IMG/VR virus record: IMGVR_UViG_3300042465_002078
Span: 1-24,793 of that record
From: a virus
Length of the DNA: 24,793 nt
Strand: one strand, 5' to 3'
The notes under the pieces were generated by a model. It made no database searches. It was not told the origin of the DNA and saw only the letters and a program-made list of their open reading frames with translations. The translations under genes and the position numbers were made by a program. This document shows positions 1 through 7,806 of this stretch, in pieces (position 1 is the first letter of the stretch; each line of letters begins with the position of its first letter).

Positions 1-24
1 GCCGCTCACCGGGGTGCAACGCTA

Positions 25-53
25 GTACCCGTATCCGTACCCGTATTTCCTAG
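25..53 (+). promoter_or_regulatory. Repeated late promoter-like element upstream of the tail spike
   Basis: The nonamer GTACCCGTA occurs twice in tandem (25-33 and 37-45). The second copy is followed, after exactly five bases, by TAG (51-53). The same GTACCCGTA-N5-TAG arrangement appears just upstream of the acetyltransferase gene (18720) and the Bbp19-type gene (21554). All three sites lie in short gaps before plus-strand genes and point the same way, so a promoter or activator site for late genes is the natural inference. It does not match a standard sigma70 -35/-10 pair. Confidence 0.5.
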
Positions 54-77
54 TCTGACCAACGAGGCTCCGCATCC

Positions 78-2573
78 ATGACCATCAGCTCTACGACGCG
101 CATTGCAGGGCCGTTTGTCGGCAACGGGACGGCGACCGTGTTCCCGTTCACGTTCAAGGTGTTCGCCGCCGCCGACCTTGATGTCGTGCGTTTGGCCGTT
201 TCAACGGGCGTTGAAACGACGCTCGTATTGAACTCGGACTACAGCGTCACCCTGAACGGCGACCAGAACTCAAACCCGGGCGGCAGCATCACGCTGCTCG
301 CGGGCGCCCTCGCCACGGGCTTTACGCTCGTCATCACTTCGGACATCGCGAACCTCCAGCCCACGGACCTGACGAACCAGGGCGGGTTCTACCCCGAGGT
401 CATCACGGACGCGCTGGACCGGGCGACCATCCAGATCCAGCAGATCAGCGACATCGGGGACCGGACGCTCAAGATCCCGATCACGGACGGCAGCCTGAAC
501 ATGGAGCTGCCGACCGCGGATGCGCGTGCGAACTCGTTCCTCGCCTTCGACGCCAACGGCTTGCCCTCGGTGGTGACTGCTGGCTCGAGCGGTGCGCCGG
601 CCACGATCACGCGGCAGGTGTTCAGCGGCACGGGGTCGCAGACGGTGTTCACGCTTGCCTCGGACCCCGGCGCGCTCGGCAACAGCGCCCAGGTCTACAT
701 CGGCGGCGTGTACCAGCAGCGCAGCACGTACACGATTGCCGGCACGACGCTGACGTTCTCGCAGGCTCCTGTCGCCGGGACCAACAACATCGAGTTCGTC
801 AACTTCCTGACGAGCAACATTGGCGCGACGAGCGCGGACCTCGTGACCTACACGCCTTCGGGCGCAGGCGCGGTCGCCCGTAGCGCAGCCAGCAAGTTCG
901 GCGAGGTTGTTAGTGTCAAGGACTTCGGTGCCGTCGGTGACGGCGTGACCGACGATACGGTTGCCATTCGCGCTGCCATTTCCGCGTGTGGAACTAGCGG
1001 CCAAGCGTTGTACTTCCCGACCGGGACGTACATCGTCAACAACCAGACTGGCGACACGACAAGCGGAACGCTTGGGATTCTGTACGTCAACAAGGCCATC
1101 CGAATGTTCGGAGACGGCCAATCCAGAACGCGAATCCAGATAGGCACAGTTGGCACAGCATTTGGATTGATGTACATGGACGTTACAGGCGGGACGGCAT
1201 GGCCGGGAATGCTAATCGGTCCAGGCAACTTTGACATGTCTCTTTCGGACATGACGCTTGATGCCAATGGCGCCGACAAGTGGGCGCTGTATGTGCGCGG
1301 GCAATACACGCATGTGCAGAACGTCGCGCTTGTTCGCGCCAGCGGCACGGGCGGCTACGGCCTTCGTCTTGAGGGATGCACGCTGTCGAAGATTTCAAAT
1401 TGCAGTGCCTATTACAACTTCAACGGAATTGGCATTGCCAATTCCATCAACACTTTCTACGTGCGGCTTGAAGATGTCAGCGTGGCTGAATGTGTCGGCC
1501 ACCACGAAGTTGACATTGGGCCATCTGCTTGCGTTGGACTCGTTGCCGATGCTCTGTATTGCGAAACGGATGGAGCGGCGCCAAATCATCGAGAGATGCT
1601 GAAGCTGAATGGCGTCAGCGCCGCCATGTTCACCAATTTCAGCGCAGAAACATACAACGGAAACGGGCGGGCTGAATGGGTCACGCCGTATACGTTTTTG
1701 ATTCTGTTGCAGAATTGCTATGACGTGACGTTCGACGGCGGGTATGTGTCCCATGCCGGATTGCCTGCTGTCGGAAGCGACGTGACAGGCGTGTTTGTCA
1801 ACACGCCAAGCCACAACGTCACAATCCGCAACATGCTGTTCAATGGGCAGACTGCTGGTCCCTGGCTTGCACCGACTGGCTTTACCTGCATCGCTGCGGA
1901 CACGAATGTCCGCAATCTGACCATTGACAACATCGTCACACAATTCACCAACGCGTTGGTCGGCGTTTCGCGTCCGAATGGAACAAACGGCGAGAACCTG
2001 ACGATTCAGTCGTTCAGGACGCGAAGCGGATTTTCTGCGCCGACCTTCGTTGTTGATACGGCGGTCGCCGGAACCACAGACGGACTCAACCGATTGAGTG
2101 TCACGCAGTTGGTATTTCCGGCCACTCCGACACCGTCAGCAGCAAGTACGGTCCTTGACGCATACCAAGAATCCACGTTCGCGCCGACATTCGAGGCATC
2201 AGGCGGTGGAATGAGCGTTTCATATCATGCCGACACGTTCGCCAGGGCAACGAAGATCGGAAACCAGGTCTATTGCCACGGCCGCATCCGGTTGAGCGCC
2301 GTGACTGCTGCCGGAACTGGGCATGTCAGGCTAGCAAATCTCCCATACTCATCCAAGGCAGGAACTGCCAACGACGTTACCGGAACGGTCACTATCGGGC
2401 AGGCCGCGAACTTCACGACGGATTACCCGACATCCGGCATCGTCCCGGTTTCGAGCACCTATGCCACGTTGTATGAAACGAGCGGCTCTGCGGATTCCGC
2501 CACGATTCCTGTGGCGGCGCTGTCCGCAACGACCAACATGGCGTTCAGCATCCAGTACACCTCTCTTGACTGA
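78..2573 (+). CDS. Tail spike with T7-type N-terminal anchor and pectate-lyase beta-helix
   Basis: This 831-residue protein is a receptor-binding tail spike that probably degrades surface polysaccharide. Residues 1 to about 135 resemble the N-terminal virion-anchor region of T7-type tail fibres, starting MTISSTTRIAGPFVGNG and rich in beta strands. A second short beta module follows at about 180-250. At about 278 the segment VKDFGAVGDGVTDDT is the hallmark start of the pectate-lyase-3 beta-helix fold. The helix appears to run to about residue 680, and the last 130 residues look like a C-terminal trimerisation or binding module. No catalytic residues can be assigned by eye. The 3' two thirds is visibly richer in A and T than the neighbouring genes, as expected of a swapped host-range module. 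The start has the GTACCCGTA element upstream and ACGAGG as a possible ribosome site. Confidence 0.88.
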   Translation: MTISSTTRIAGPFVGNGTATVFPFTFKVFAAADLDVVRLAVSTGVETTLVLNSDYSVTLNGDQNSNPGGSITLLAGALATGFTLVITSDIANLQPTDLTNQGGFYPEVITDALDRATIQIQQISDIGDRTLKIPITDGSLNMELPTADARANSFLAFDANGLPSVVTAGSSGAPATITRQVFSGTGSQTVFTLASDPGALGNSAQVYIGGVYQQRSTYTIAGTTLTFSQAPVAGTNNIEFVNFLTSNIGATSADLVTYTPSGAGAVARSAASKFGEVVSVKDFGAVGDGVTDDTVAIRAAISACGTSGQALYFPTGTYIVNNQTGDTTSGTLGILYVNKAIRMFGDGQSRTRIQIGTVGTAFGLMYMDVTGGTAWPGMLIGPGNFDMSLSDMTLDANGADKWALYVRGQYTHVQNVALVRASGTGGYGLRLEGCTLSKISNCSAYYNFNGIGIANSINTFYVRLEDVSVAECVGHHEVDIGPSACVGLVADALYCETDGAAPNHREMLKLNGVSAAMFTNFSAETYNGNGRAEWVTPYTFLILLQNCYDVTFDGGYVSHAGLPAVGSDVTGVFVNTPSHNVTIRNMLFNGQTAGPWLAPTGFTCIAADTNVRNLTIDNIVTQFTNALVGVSRPNGTNGENLTIQSFRTRSGFSAPTFVVDTAVAGTTDGLNRLSVTQLVFPATPTPSAASTVLDAYQESTFAPTFEASGGGMSVSYHADTFARATKIGNQVYCHGRIRLSAVTAAGTGHVRLANLPYSSKAGTANDVTGTVTIGQAANFTTDYPTSGIVPVSSTYATLYETSGSADSATIPVAALSATTNMAFSIQYTSLD

Positions 2574-2579
2574 TTAGCC

Positions 2580-2804
2580 ATGACCTCCCCACACCACGAC
2601 GAACTGTTCCTCGCCATCGGCCGCCTGGAGGGCAAGGTCGATTCGCTGCTCGCCATGCAGCAGCGGACGCAGGAGGAGCTCAAGGACCACGACATTCGCC
2701 TGCGCTCGCTCGAGCACTCACGCGGGTACATGCTCGGCTGGGCGGCGGCCATCGGTGCCGGGTTCAGCTTCGCCGCCAACTACCTTCTCAAGCATCTCTC
2801 GTAA
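2580..2804 (+). CDS. XhlA-like coiled-coil membrane protein, possible holin
   Basis: This 74-residue protein has a charged N-terminal region with heptad spacing (about residues 7-48, predicted coiled coil). A single hydrophobic segment follows at about 50-70 (YMLGWAAAIGAGFSFAANYLL), and it ends with a lysine and histidine. The layout, soluble coiled coil then one C-terminal membrane helix, matches the hemolysin XhlA/phage holin-associated family in length and order. It begins six bases after the tail-spike stop, so it is cotranscribed. Its role in lysis is inferred from topology and position near the spanin candidate. A virion-associated membrane anchor is also possible. Confidence 0.6.
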   Translation: MTSPHHDELFLAIGRLEGKVDSLLAMQQRTQEELKDHDIRLRSLEHSRGYMLGWAAAIGAGFSFAANYLLKHLS

Positions 2805-2813
2805 GGACACCCC

Positions 2814-3356
2814 ATGCCTACTGACATCATCATCGCCACGGACAAGCCCAACTACCTGACCACAGGGCTCATCACCGCCAGCAGCGGAACGTACGACAAC
2901 GCCGTCCCGACCGCCACGCTGCCGTCCACGACCGGCCAAACGTTCCTAGTGCCGACGAACCTCGGAGACAAGCCGAGCCTCCTGCGCCTCGTCCCGTTCC
3001 ATAGCGCGAACAACGCGACCACCCCTGGCTTCCGCGTGATCGGGTGGACCACGTACGTGCAGACGAACGGCACGCCGATCTACGTCCCGACGATGCTTGC
3101 CGACTGCGCCTGCTCGTACAACGGTACGGCTGGCAGCATCCCTAGCCTGTCGGTGAACGGCACCACGCAGCACTTCTTCCACCAGATCGCTGTTGGCACG
3201 GGCGTCCCCACGGTGAACGTCTACAGCCCAGGCACAGCGGCTGCCGCCGGCACGCCGCCAGCCTGTGTGGTTCTAGACACCATTGGTGTGCAGTACGTGA
3301 CCGTGCAGTTTGAGTCGAGCACTGGCACGATGGGTTGCTTCTACGCCTTCCTCTGA
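2814..3356 (+). CDS. Hypothetical virion-associated protein
   Basis: I do not recognise this 180-residue protein. It is rich in Thr, Ser, Gly, Val and Pro with short alternating beta-like stretches, has few charged residues, and lacks a signal peptide or membrane helix. This composition is typical of phage capsid or tail decoration proteins and small fibres. It starts nine bases after the XhlA-like gene, with AAGGA eight bases before the ATG, and is followed 12 bases later by the next fibre-type gene. The position between two receptor-binding-type genes suggests a virion surface role, but nothing in the sequence proves it. Confidence 0.65.
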   Translation: MPTDIIIATDKPNYLTTGLITASSGTYDNAVPTATLPSTTGQTFLVPTNLGDKPSLLRLVPFHSANNATTPGFRVIGWTTYVQTNGTPIYVPTMLADCACSYNGTAGSIPSLSVNGTTQHFFHQIAVGTGVPTVNVYSPGTAAAAGTPPACVVLDTIGVQYVTVQFESSTGTMGCFYAFL

Positions 3357-3368
3357 TCGGAGTCCGCG

Positions 3369-4736
3369 ATGCGGTATGACGTAGGCAGATTCCGTCGCCC
3401 GATGCGCCGTGGTGCTATGGAGCAGCTGGTATCGCTGATCTCGCTCGGCGACGGATCCACGCTGTCGCTTGACTTCACCACGGGCGTCCTCGACCCGCGC
3501 CTGACGTTCACGCGGGCGAGTACGACGGCGACGTACATCAATTCGAGCGGATATGTCACGACCGCAGGAACGAACGTCCCCCGCTTCGACCACGACCCGA
3601 CCACGCTGGCACCGCGAGGGCTGTTGGTGGAGGCAAGTGCGACGAGTCTGACGCGTAGTTCGGCGGATCTGACGAACGCAACCTACTGGACGTTGCAAAC
3701 GGCATACGCGGCAACATCAAACACCGCTGGCCCATCTCCGGATGGAACCAACAACGCTTCGTCGTTTACAGAGCCAAGCACCAGTCTGCAACGGTCGATC
3801 TACCAGTCTTACAGCAGCGCGGCGGGAACCTACACCGGATCAATGTGGGCCAAGTTGAGCAGCGGTAGCACGCGGTACATTCGACTCGTCGTTTCGTCGG
3901 CATCTGGCAACTTCGGATATGTCACGGTCAATATCAGCACCGGAGCGGTTCAACAGCCTGCCGCCGTTGTCGGTACGGCAACCAACGCATCAGCAACCGT
4001 AACGGCATATCCGGCTGGTTGGTATCGCATCACGCTCACGGTTACTCTTGCGGCATCAATCGACTTTATGTTTGCCGTGCCGATGGATCTCACCTCAATC
4101 GACACGCCGACCGGGAACTACGGAAGAGTGGCATATTTGGGCAATGGATCGGTGTTTCTGCTTTGGGGCGCACAACTGGAAACAGGCTCCGGTGCCTCCT
4201 CGTACATCCCCACGGGCGCGAGCACGGCGACGAGGAATCCGGACTACTGCGTGCTTCCGACAAGTTCGTTCATTACGGGAAACCCGTACCCAAACACGCT
4301 CTTTGTCGATTGCATTCCAGCAACAGCAAACACCGGATTCCCAAATCTTGCACGACTGTTCGACAGAACTGCCGGAGGCACGTTCGCATACGGCAACGAA
4401 CTTTACTACTACACCGCAGCAACGATGTCGGTGAATCGCAAGGTTTCCGCGTCTACAAATGCCGATAGGACGCTGGTGACTGGTCTTGCGTACAACACGC
4501 GGCATAAGTTTGCGACCGCGATTGACTCGACATCGTTTATCGGTTCGCGTGACGGCGTGACCGACAGCGGCGCGACCACGGCTCCTGCGGCATTGGCATC
4601 CGTTGTGACGCATCTTGGCATCGGCTGCAATGGAGATTCTTCGCCAGCAAACGTAATGAACGGATGGATGCGTCAACTCAAGTTCTGGCCCACGGCTCTC
4701 CCGCAGGCAACCCTCAACGCACTCACCACCCTATGA
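3369..4736 (+). CDS. Phage fibre/spike protein with carbohydrate-binding-like beta modules
   Basis: This 455-residue protein is probably a second receptor-binding or head-fibre protein. After a basic N-terminus (residues 1-18), residues 25-90 contain the pattern LTFTRASTATY ... RFDHDPTT ... RGLLVEASATSL. That pattern is widespread in phage fibre proteins next to lectin-like domains. About 95-290 looks like a beta-sandwich module (phrases like YTGSMWAKLSSG and YPAGWYRITLTV). The C-terminal 170 residues end WMRQLKFWPTALPQATLNAL, as in concanavalin/laminin-G-like domains. The DNA from about 3700 to 4700 is AT-richer than its surroundings. Its ATG follows a GGAG ribosome site, and its TGA overlaps the next ATG by four bases. 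Confidence 0.75.
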   Translation: MRYDVGRFRRPMRRGAMEQLVSLISLGDGSTLSLDFTTGVLDPRLTFTRASTTATYINSSGYVTTAGTNVPRFDHDPTTLAPRGLLVEASATSLTRSSADLTNATYWTLQTAYAATSNTAGPSPDGTNNASSFTEPSTSLQRSIYQSYSSAAGTYTGSMWAKLSSGSTRYIRLVVSSASGNFGYVTVNISTGAVQQPAAVVGTATNASATVTAYPAGWYRITLTVTLAASIDFMFAVPMDLTSIDTPTGNYGRVAYLGNGSVFLLWGAQLETGSGASSYIPTGASTATRNPDYCVLPTSSFITGNPYPNTLFVDCIPATANTGFPNLARLFDRTAGGTFAYGNELYYYTAATMSVNRKVSASTNADRTLVTGLAYNTRHKFATAIDSTSFIGSRDGVTDSGATTAPAALASVVTHLGIGCNGDSSPANVMNGWMRQLKFWPTALPQATLNALTTL

Positions 4737-5038
4737 GCGACTACATGCTCCGCACCGACACCGAGGCGCAGATGGACGATGCGCTGGAAGCCGCAGAACT
4801 GCTTGTCGAGAAGGACACGGGCGACGGCGAACTGGTCCTCATGCCCGTCGCGGGCTGCTACGTTGACCGCATCGGGCCGATCCCGGCGCAGCTCGACCCC
4901 GAGGGCGAAGTGATCAGGCCGAGCGACACCCGGTTCCACGCCAACATCCGCGTCACGTTCGAGCTCACGCCCGAGCAGATCGAGGCGCTGCCGACGTTCA
5001 CGCCCGAGCCTGGCATCCCGTACCGAGTGTTCGCGTGA
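4733..5038 (+). CDS. Small protein linked to the tail-fibre gene, function unknown
   Basis: This 101-residue acidic protein starts at an ATG that overlaps the stop of the fibre gene (ATGA), so it is probably translationally coupled. An upstream in-frame ATG at 4664 would run through the coding end of the fibre gene and is less likely. The pattern CYVDRIGPIPAQLDPEGEVI followed by a beta-rich half ending in PYRVFA is reminiscent of small proteins encoded directly after prophage tail-fibre genes, whose role is unknown. A chaperone or fibre-accessory role would fit the coupling but is inference. Confidence 0.75.
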   Translation: MSDYMLRTDTEAQMDDALEAAELLVEKDTGDGELVLMPVAGCYVDRIGPIPAQLDPEGEVIRPSDTRFHANIRVTFELTPEQIEALPTFTPEPGIPYRVFA

Positions 5039-5517
5039 GGGCGATTGTCCTCGTCTTGTTCCTAGCCGGGTGCAACCCGGTCGCACGCATCTCCGCGAAC
5101 GCGACCGCCATCCGCAACGAGGCCGGGGCGCTCATCGACCACGGGAACGTCACGGGCGACCAGGTCGTGGTGCAGGGCGCGACGCGCATCGACGCGGCCG
5201 CGGCGGCCATCCACGGCGACATCCCGGCCGTGCAGGCAATCACCCCCGCGTGGCTGTCCACGCTGCAATGGTGGGGGATCGCGCTCGCGGTGGCCGGCGT
5301 AGCGTTCGTCCTGTGGCAGAGCGGGGCGTTCACCGCCATCCGCATCGCGGTGGGCTGGTTGCCCCGCCGCAAGGTCGCCCAGGCCGAACTCGCCCTTGAT
5401 ACCCTAGATGACTCGCGGCCGGAGAATGACCGCGAACTGGTGGCGGCACTCCGGGCGGACCCGGAGTTCGATGCCGCGTTCCGCAAGGCGCAGACGCGCA
5501 GAAAGAACAAGGAATGA
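5035..5517 (+). CDS. Lipoprotein with internal membrane helix; unimolecular-spanin candidate
   Basis: This 160-residue protein starts at a GTG overlapping the previous stop (GTGA). Residues 1-13 form a very short lipoprotein signal with lipobox LAGC, so Cys13 would be lipidated. Residues 14-75 would be periplasmic. A clear membrane helix follows at about 78-98 (WWGIALAVAGVAFVLW), then a charged 55-residue tail ending in a basic RRKNKE. An outer-membrane lipid anchor joined to an inner-membrane helix is the arrangement of unimolecular spanins such as T1 gp11, which fuse outer and inner membranes in the last step of lysis. The long cytoplasmic tail is unusual for that class. An inner-membrane lipoprotein with another role is possible. 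Confidence 0.72.
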   Translation: MRAIVLVLFLAGCNPVARISANATAIRNEAGALIDHGNVTGDQVVVQGATRIDAAAAAIHGDIPAVQAITPAWLSTLQWWGIALAVAGVAFVLWQSGAFTAIRIAVGWLPRRKVAQAELALDTLDDSRPENDRELVAALRADPEFDAAFRKAQTRRKNKE

Positions 5518-5627
5518 TCCTCGCAGACGCACTCGGCACCGTTTGGTTCACTGCTCTCGTCGCCATCGTCGGCCTCGCGGCCGGGTGGTACCTGAAGGGC
5601 AAGCATGGGCACCGCTTCAAGTTCTGA
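5514..5627 (+). CDS. 37-residue single-span membrane protein
   Basis: An ATG at 5514 overlaps the stop of the spanin candidate (ATGA) and opens a 37-codon frame ending at TGA 5625-5627. The product has one hydrophobic stretch (WFTALVAIVGLAAGWYL, about residues 11-27) followed by a basic tail (KGKHGHRFKF), giving the usual N-out/C-in or inverted small-membrane-protein profile. It is the last gene of the left plus-strand transcript, and a strong terminator follows 30 bases later. Coupling to the spanin candidate suggests a lysis role such as a tiny holin or holin regulator. It may also simply be a membrane microprotein. Confidence 0.5.
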   Translation: MILADALGTVWFTALVAIVGLAAGWYLKGKHGHRFKF

Positions 5628-5658
5628 CCAGCCCCGAGGCGTTCGCGCCGACGGCACT

Positions 5659-5693
5659 GCGGGCGGGCGTGGCCTTCGGGCTGCGCCCGCTTT
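5659..5693 (+). terminator. Intrinsic terminator for the left structural/lysis transcript
   Basis: A seven-base-pair GC stem, GCGGGCG (5659-5665) with CGCCCGC (5684-5690), encloses an inner GCC-TTCG-GGC hairpin (5672-5681) with the very stable UUCG tetraloop. It is followed by TTT (5691-5693). It sits 31 bases after the last plus-strand gene of the block. Confidence 0.6.
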
Positions 5694-5700
5694 GCCAACG

Positions 5701-5748
5701 AAAACCCCCTCGCCGGGTGACCGCATCCTGCGGAATCCGACGAGGGGG
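5701..5748 (-). terminator. Intrinsic terminator for the minus-strand operon
   Basis: Read on the minus strand, CCCCCTCG (5741-5748 as its complement) pairs with CGAGGGGG (complement of 5705-5712). An inner CCGCA-TCC-TGCGG hairpin sits at 5721-5733. A TTTT tract follows directly (complement of AAAA 5701-5704). It lies 20 bases past the stop of the last minus-strand gene and is back to back with the plus-strand terminator. Confidence 0.65.
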
Positions 5749-5767
5749 GAGAGGATGGACTTGCGGT

Positions 5768-6268
5768 TCAGCGGATTCGCAGGCTTGTGCCGCGGGGCAA
5801 GAGCTCGCAGCCGGCGATGGTAGCGCCGTTCTCGAGCGCCTGACGGATCGCGTCTCTGTTGGCAGCCACGGTGACGGTCACCAACTCCTTCGGCAGGCTC
5901 GTCGGGTCGCACGTCACGGAGATCGGCTGCTTCCCGCCGTTGCCGGCCACGGACAGCCGGAACCGCGCCGTGTCGATCTTGGTGCGCCCGGTCGCTTCCA
6001 TCGCTTCCCGGAGGCGGGTCTTGAGGCGGTCGGCGAGCGCCTCGTCGGTGGCGGCCAGGTCGCGCATGCGCTGGGCCTCGGCGCGGCGGGCGTCGGCCCG
6101 GGCGACGAGGTGCTGGATGAGCGCCGCGTAATCGTCGGCCTTCTCCTCGAGCGCCGCGTCCAAGCCGGCGAGGTGCGCCTCGAGCGCCTGCTGCGCCTCG
6201 GCGTCGCCCCCGTCGAGGATGGCGTCCACGATGTCGGTGATCTCGTTCTGGATGGCGTAAAGACTCAT
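5768..6268 (-). CDS. Gp157-family phage protein
   Basis: This 166-residue protein resembles the siphovirus Gp157 family. Its N-terminal 110 residues are strongly helical and coiled-coil-like, with many Ala, Glu and Arg. A short beta-rich C-terminal domain follows, from about KIDTARFRLSVA, which is the typical GRxKxxTxxFxxx-type region of the family. Gp157 genes are usually found next to phage recombinases and single-strand-binding genes, exactly as here, where the annealing protein lies immediately upstream. The molecular function of the family is not well established. A good ribosome site, GGAGG, precedes the ATG. It is the promoter-distal gene of the operon. Confidence 0.75.
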   Translation of the reverse strand: MSLYAIQNEITDIVDAILDGGDAEAQQALEAHLAGLDAALEEKADDYAALIQHLVARADARRAEAQRMRDLAATDEALADRLKTRLREAMEATGRTKIDTARFRLSVAGNGGKQPISVTCDPTSLPKELVTVTVAANRDAIRQALENGATIAGCELLPRGTSLRIR

Positions 6269-6289
6269 GGTGTATTCCTCCGGGTAGGG

Positions 6290-7315
6290 TCAGAACGGGA
6301 GATCGCTGCCGTCCGTGATAGGAGCGGGTTCGGGGGCCGGCGGCTGCTCGGAGCGCAGCACGCGCATGACAGTGAGCGCCTTCCCGACGCGGGCCACGTC
6401 CATCGTGAGCTTCCCGTTGATTGACTCCTCGGCGAGGTCGGCGTACTCCCGTACCGTTGTGGCGATCCACGCGGGCCCGTGCTCGCCCGTGGCCTCGATG
6501 GCGATGGCGCGGCCGGGGCGGCGCACCACGCGGTGGATGCGGAACGCGCCCTCGTACTCGTCGGGGTAGGAGTCGGTCGGGCCCGCGACGGGCACGTCGT
6601 TGGGGCTCGGCTTGGCCGCAGGCGCCTCCTGCGGCTTCCGGGCCTTGCGGACGGGCTTCGGGGCGTCGGCGACAACCGGCGCGTCCTGGGGCATCGTGGC
6701 GGGTTCTGCGGCCGGGGGCGGCAGGACGGCCACGACGTGCGACTGCGGGGCGGGGGCAACGGGCGGGTTGTCCTGCTGCCCCATCTCCTCGGCGGTATAG
6801 AGCCCGGACAACTCGGCCGGGAACGCCTTGCGGAGGGCAAGCGCCTCGGCGCACTTGGCGATCATCACGGACGGCATCTTGGGCCACATGCCGGACAGGC
6901 TGCCGTCCTTCTTGCGCTGCGCGTACTCGCGGAACAGGGCGACGGCGGTGACCGCCTCCACGAATCCCTTCCGGTACACCCCGACGCGGGCGGCGGCGGG
7001 CGGCTCGTCGTGGAGCCACACGTCGGTCCACTGCCCGTCCGTCCCGCAGAACGCCACCGAGGTCTGTCCCGCGTACTCGCCGCTGCGCTGCGCGACTAGG
7101 CGGAACCCGTCGATGCTGACCTGCGTCTGCATCACCTCGCGGCCGGCGCGGCTGTCCCACCGCTTGACGGCGTAAATCTGGCGAGCGAACGGGTCCAGCC
7201 CGGTGCGGTCGCAGACGCTGAAGAACAACTCCATCTCGTCGCGGCTGGCGCCCGCGCACAGGGTGCGGGCGAGCAGCTCGCGCTTCTCGTCATCAAGTCG
7301 TGCCAATGCAGTCAT
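6290..7315 (-). CDS. bet: Red-beta/RecT-type single-strand annealing protein with SSB-like tail
   Basis: This 341-residue protein anneals complementary single strands during phage recombination. Residues 1-182 match the Bet/RecT family: the start ALARLDDEKRELLARTLC, then LFFSVCDRTGLDPFARQIY, TQVSIDGFRLVAQRSGEYAG and the conserved MIAKCAEALALRKAFPAELSGLYTAEEM (quoted in parts: MIAKCAEALALRKAFP and ELSGLYTAEEM). A Pro/Ala-rich linker spans about 183-250. The last 90 residues form a separate beta-rich domain that ends SDLPF, which resembles the acidic Asp-x-Pro-Phe tip of bacterial SSB. Lambda Bet is about 261 residues, so the C-terminal part is extra. No lambda-type exonuclease is adjacent. The ATG has GAGAGGAG seven or so bases upstream and its own promoter. 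Confidence 0.88.
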   Translation of the reverse strand: MTALARLDDEKRELLARTLCAGASRDEMELFFSVCDRTGLDPFARQIYAVKRWDSRAGREVMQTQVSIDGFRLVAQRSGEYAGQTSVAFCGTDGQWTDVWLHDEPPAAARVGVYRKGFVEAVTAVALFREYAQRKKDGSLSGMWPKMPSVMIAKCAEALALRKAFPAELSGLYTAEEMGQQDNPPVAPAPQSHVVAVLPPPAAEPATMPQDAPVVADAPKPVRKARKPQEAPAAKPSPNDVPVAGPTDSYPDEYEGAFRIHRVVRRPGRAIAIEATGEHGPAWIATTVREYADLAEESINGKLTMDVARVGKALTVMRVLRSEQPPAPEPAPITDGSDLPF

Positions 7316-7371
7316 CGTGATCTCCTCTCGTGAGTGTTGCGACGGGCAACGCGCCCACCGCTGACGTGGTC

Positions 7372-7399
7372 AGTATACGCCCCGGTATAAGGTTGTCAA
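7372..7399 (-). promoter_or_regulatory. Near-consensus sigma70 promoter for the annealing-protein gene
   Basis: On the minus strand TTGACA (complement of 7394-7399) is separated by 16 bases from TATACT (complement of 7372-7377). The expected transcript start is near 7365, giving a leader of about 50 bases before the ATG at 7315. The -35 box overlaps the TGA stop of the RusA gene (7396-7398). The leader can form a small GTTGC/GCAAC hairpin (7336-7350). This gives the annealing protein and Gp157 gene a supply independent of the long upstream operon. Confidence 0.8.
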
Positions 7400-7806
7400 G
7401 CCCAGACTTTGACGCAGGTTTCCGCCGTGTCCCCCCATTCCTTGGCCGCAGACAGGATGGCGACTTGGGCATCGTCAACGTAGACCACCCCGGTCATGGC
7501 GTCGAGGGCGGCGCGGCACAACTTGTCGAGGTCGGGGCGCCCTGGCGCACGCGGCGCGCTCGAGCGCAGCATGCCCGTGCTCGTGTAGTGCGACTTCGGG
7601 CGCGGGAACCGGAACAGGAGTTCGACGGCGACTGCATCGCTTGCCGGCGGTTCGGCCCACGCCTGCCGCGCCGCGAGCGCGAACACGGCGCGATACGGCT
7701 TCACCTTGGCGGATGACTCCACGAGCGCAACGCGCCCGCTGCGGAGCCGGATCGCCCGCTTGCTTCCCTGCGGCGCGGCTAGTCCCGGCACGTTGAACTC
7801 AATCAT
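7396..7806 (-). CDS. rusA: RusA-family Holliday-junction resolvase
   Basis: This 136-residue protein is the usual length of RusA, a metal-dependent endonuclease that cuts four-way DNA junctions. The family signature is complete: PQGSKRA near the N-terminus (12-18), PDLDKLCRAALDAM at 91-104 and VVYVDDAQV at 107-115. Together these supply the catalytic aspartates, with a conserved Lys at 122. It would resolve branched recombination or replication DNA before packaging. Its ATG lies eight bases inside the preceding gene and its stop lies inside the promoter of the annealing-protein gene. Confidence 0.9.
   Translation of the reverse strand: MIEFNVPGLAAPQGSKRAIRLRSGRVALVESSAKVKPYRAVFALAARQAWAEPPASDAVAVELLFRFPRPKSHYTSTGMLRSSAPRAPGRPDLDKLCRAALDAMTGVVYVDDAQVAILSAAKEWGDTAETCVKVWA

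Noticed and set aside
78-5627. Diversity-generating retroelement, as in BPP-1
   Set aside because: No reverse transcriptase, no template/variable repeat pair and no C-type lectin-like variable domain were seen. The missing part of the phage could still hold one.
4998-7259. A 753-codon minus-strand open frame
   Set aside because: It is Arg/Gly/Pro-rich, crosses two back-to-back terminators and several real genes in other frames, and has no recognisable domain. It is a GC-rich shadow frame.
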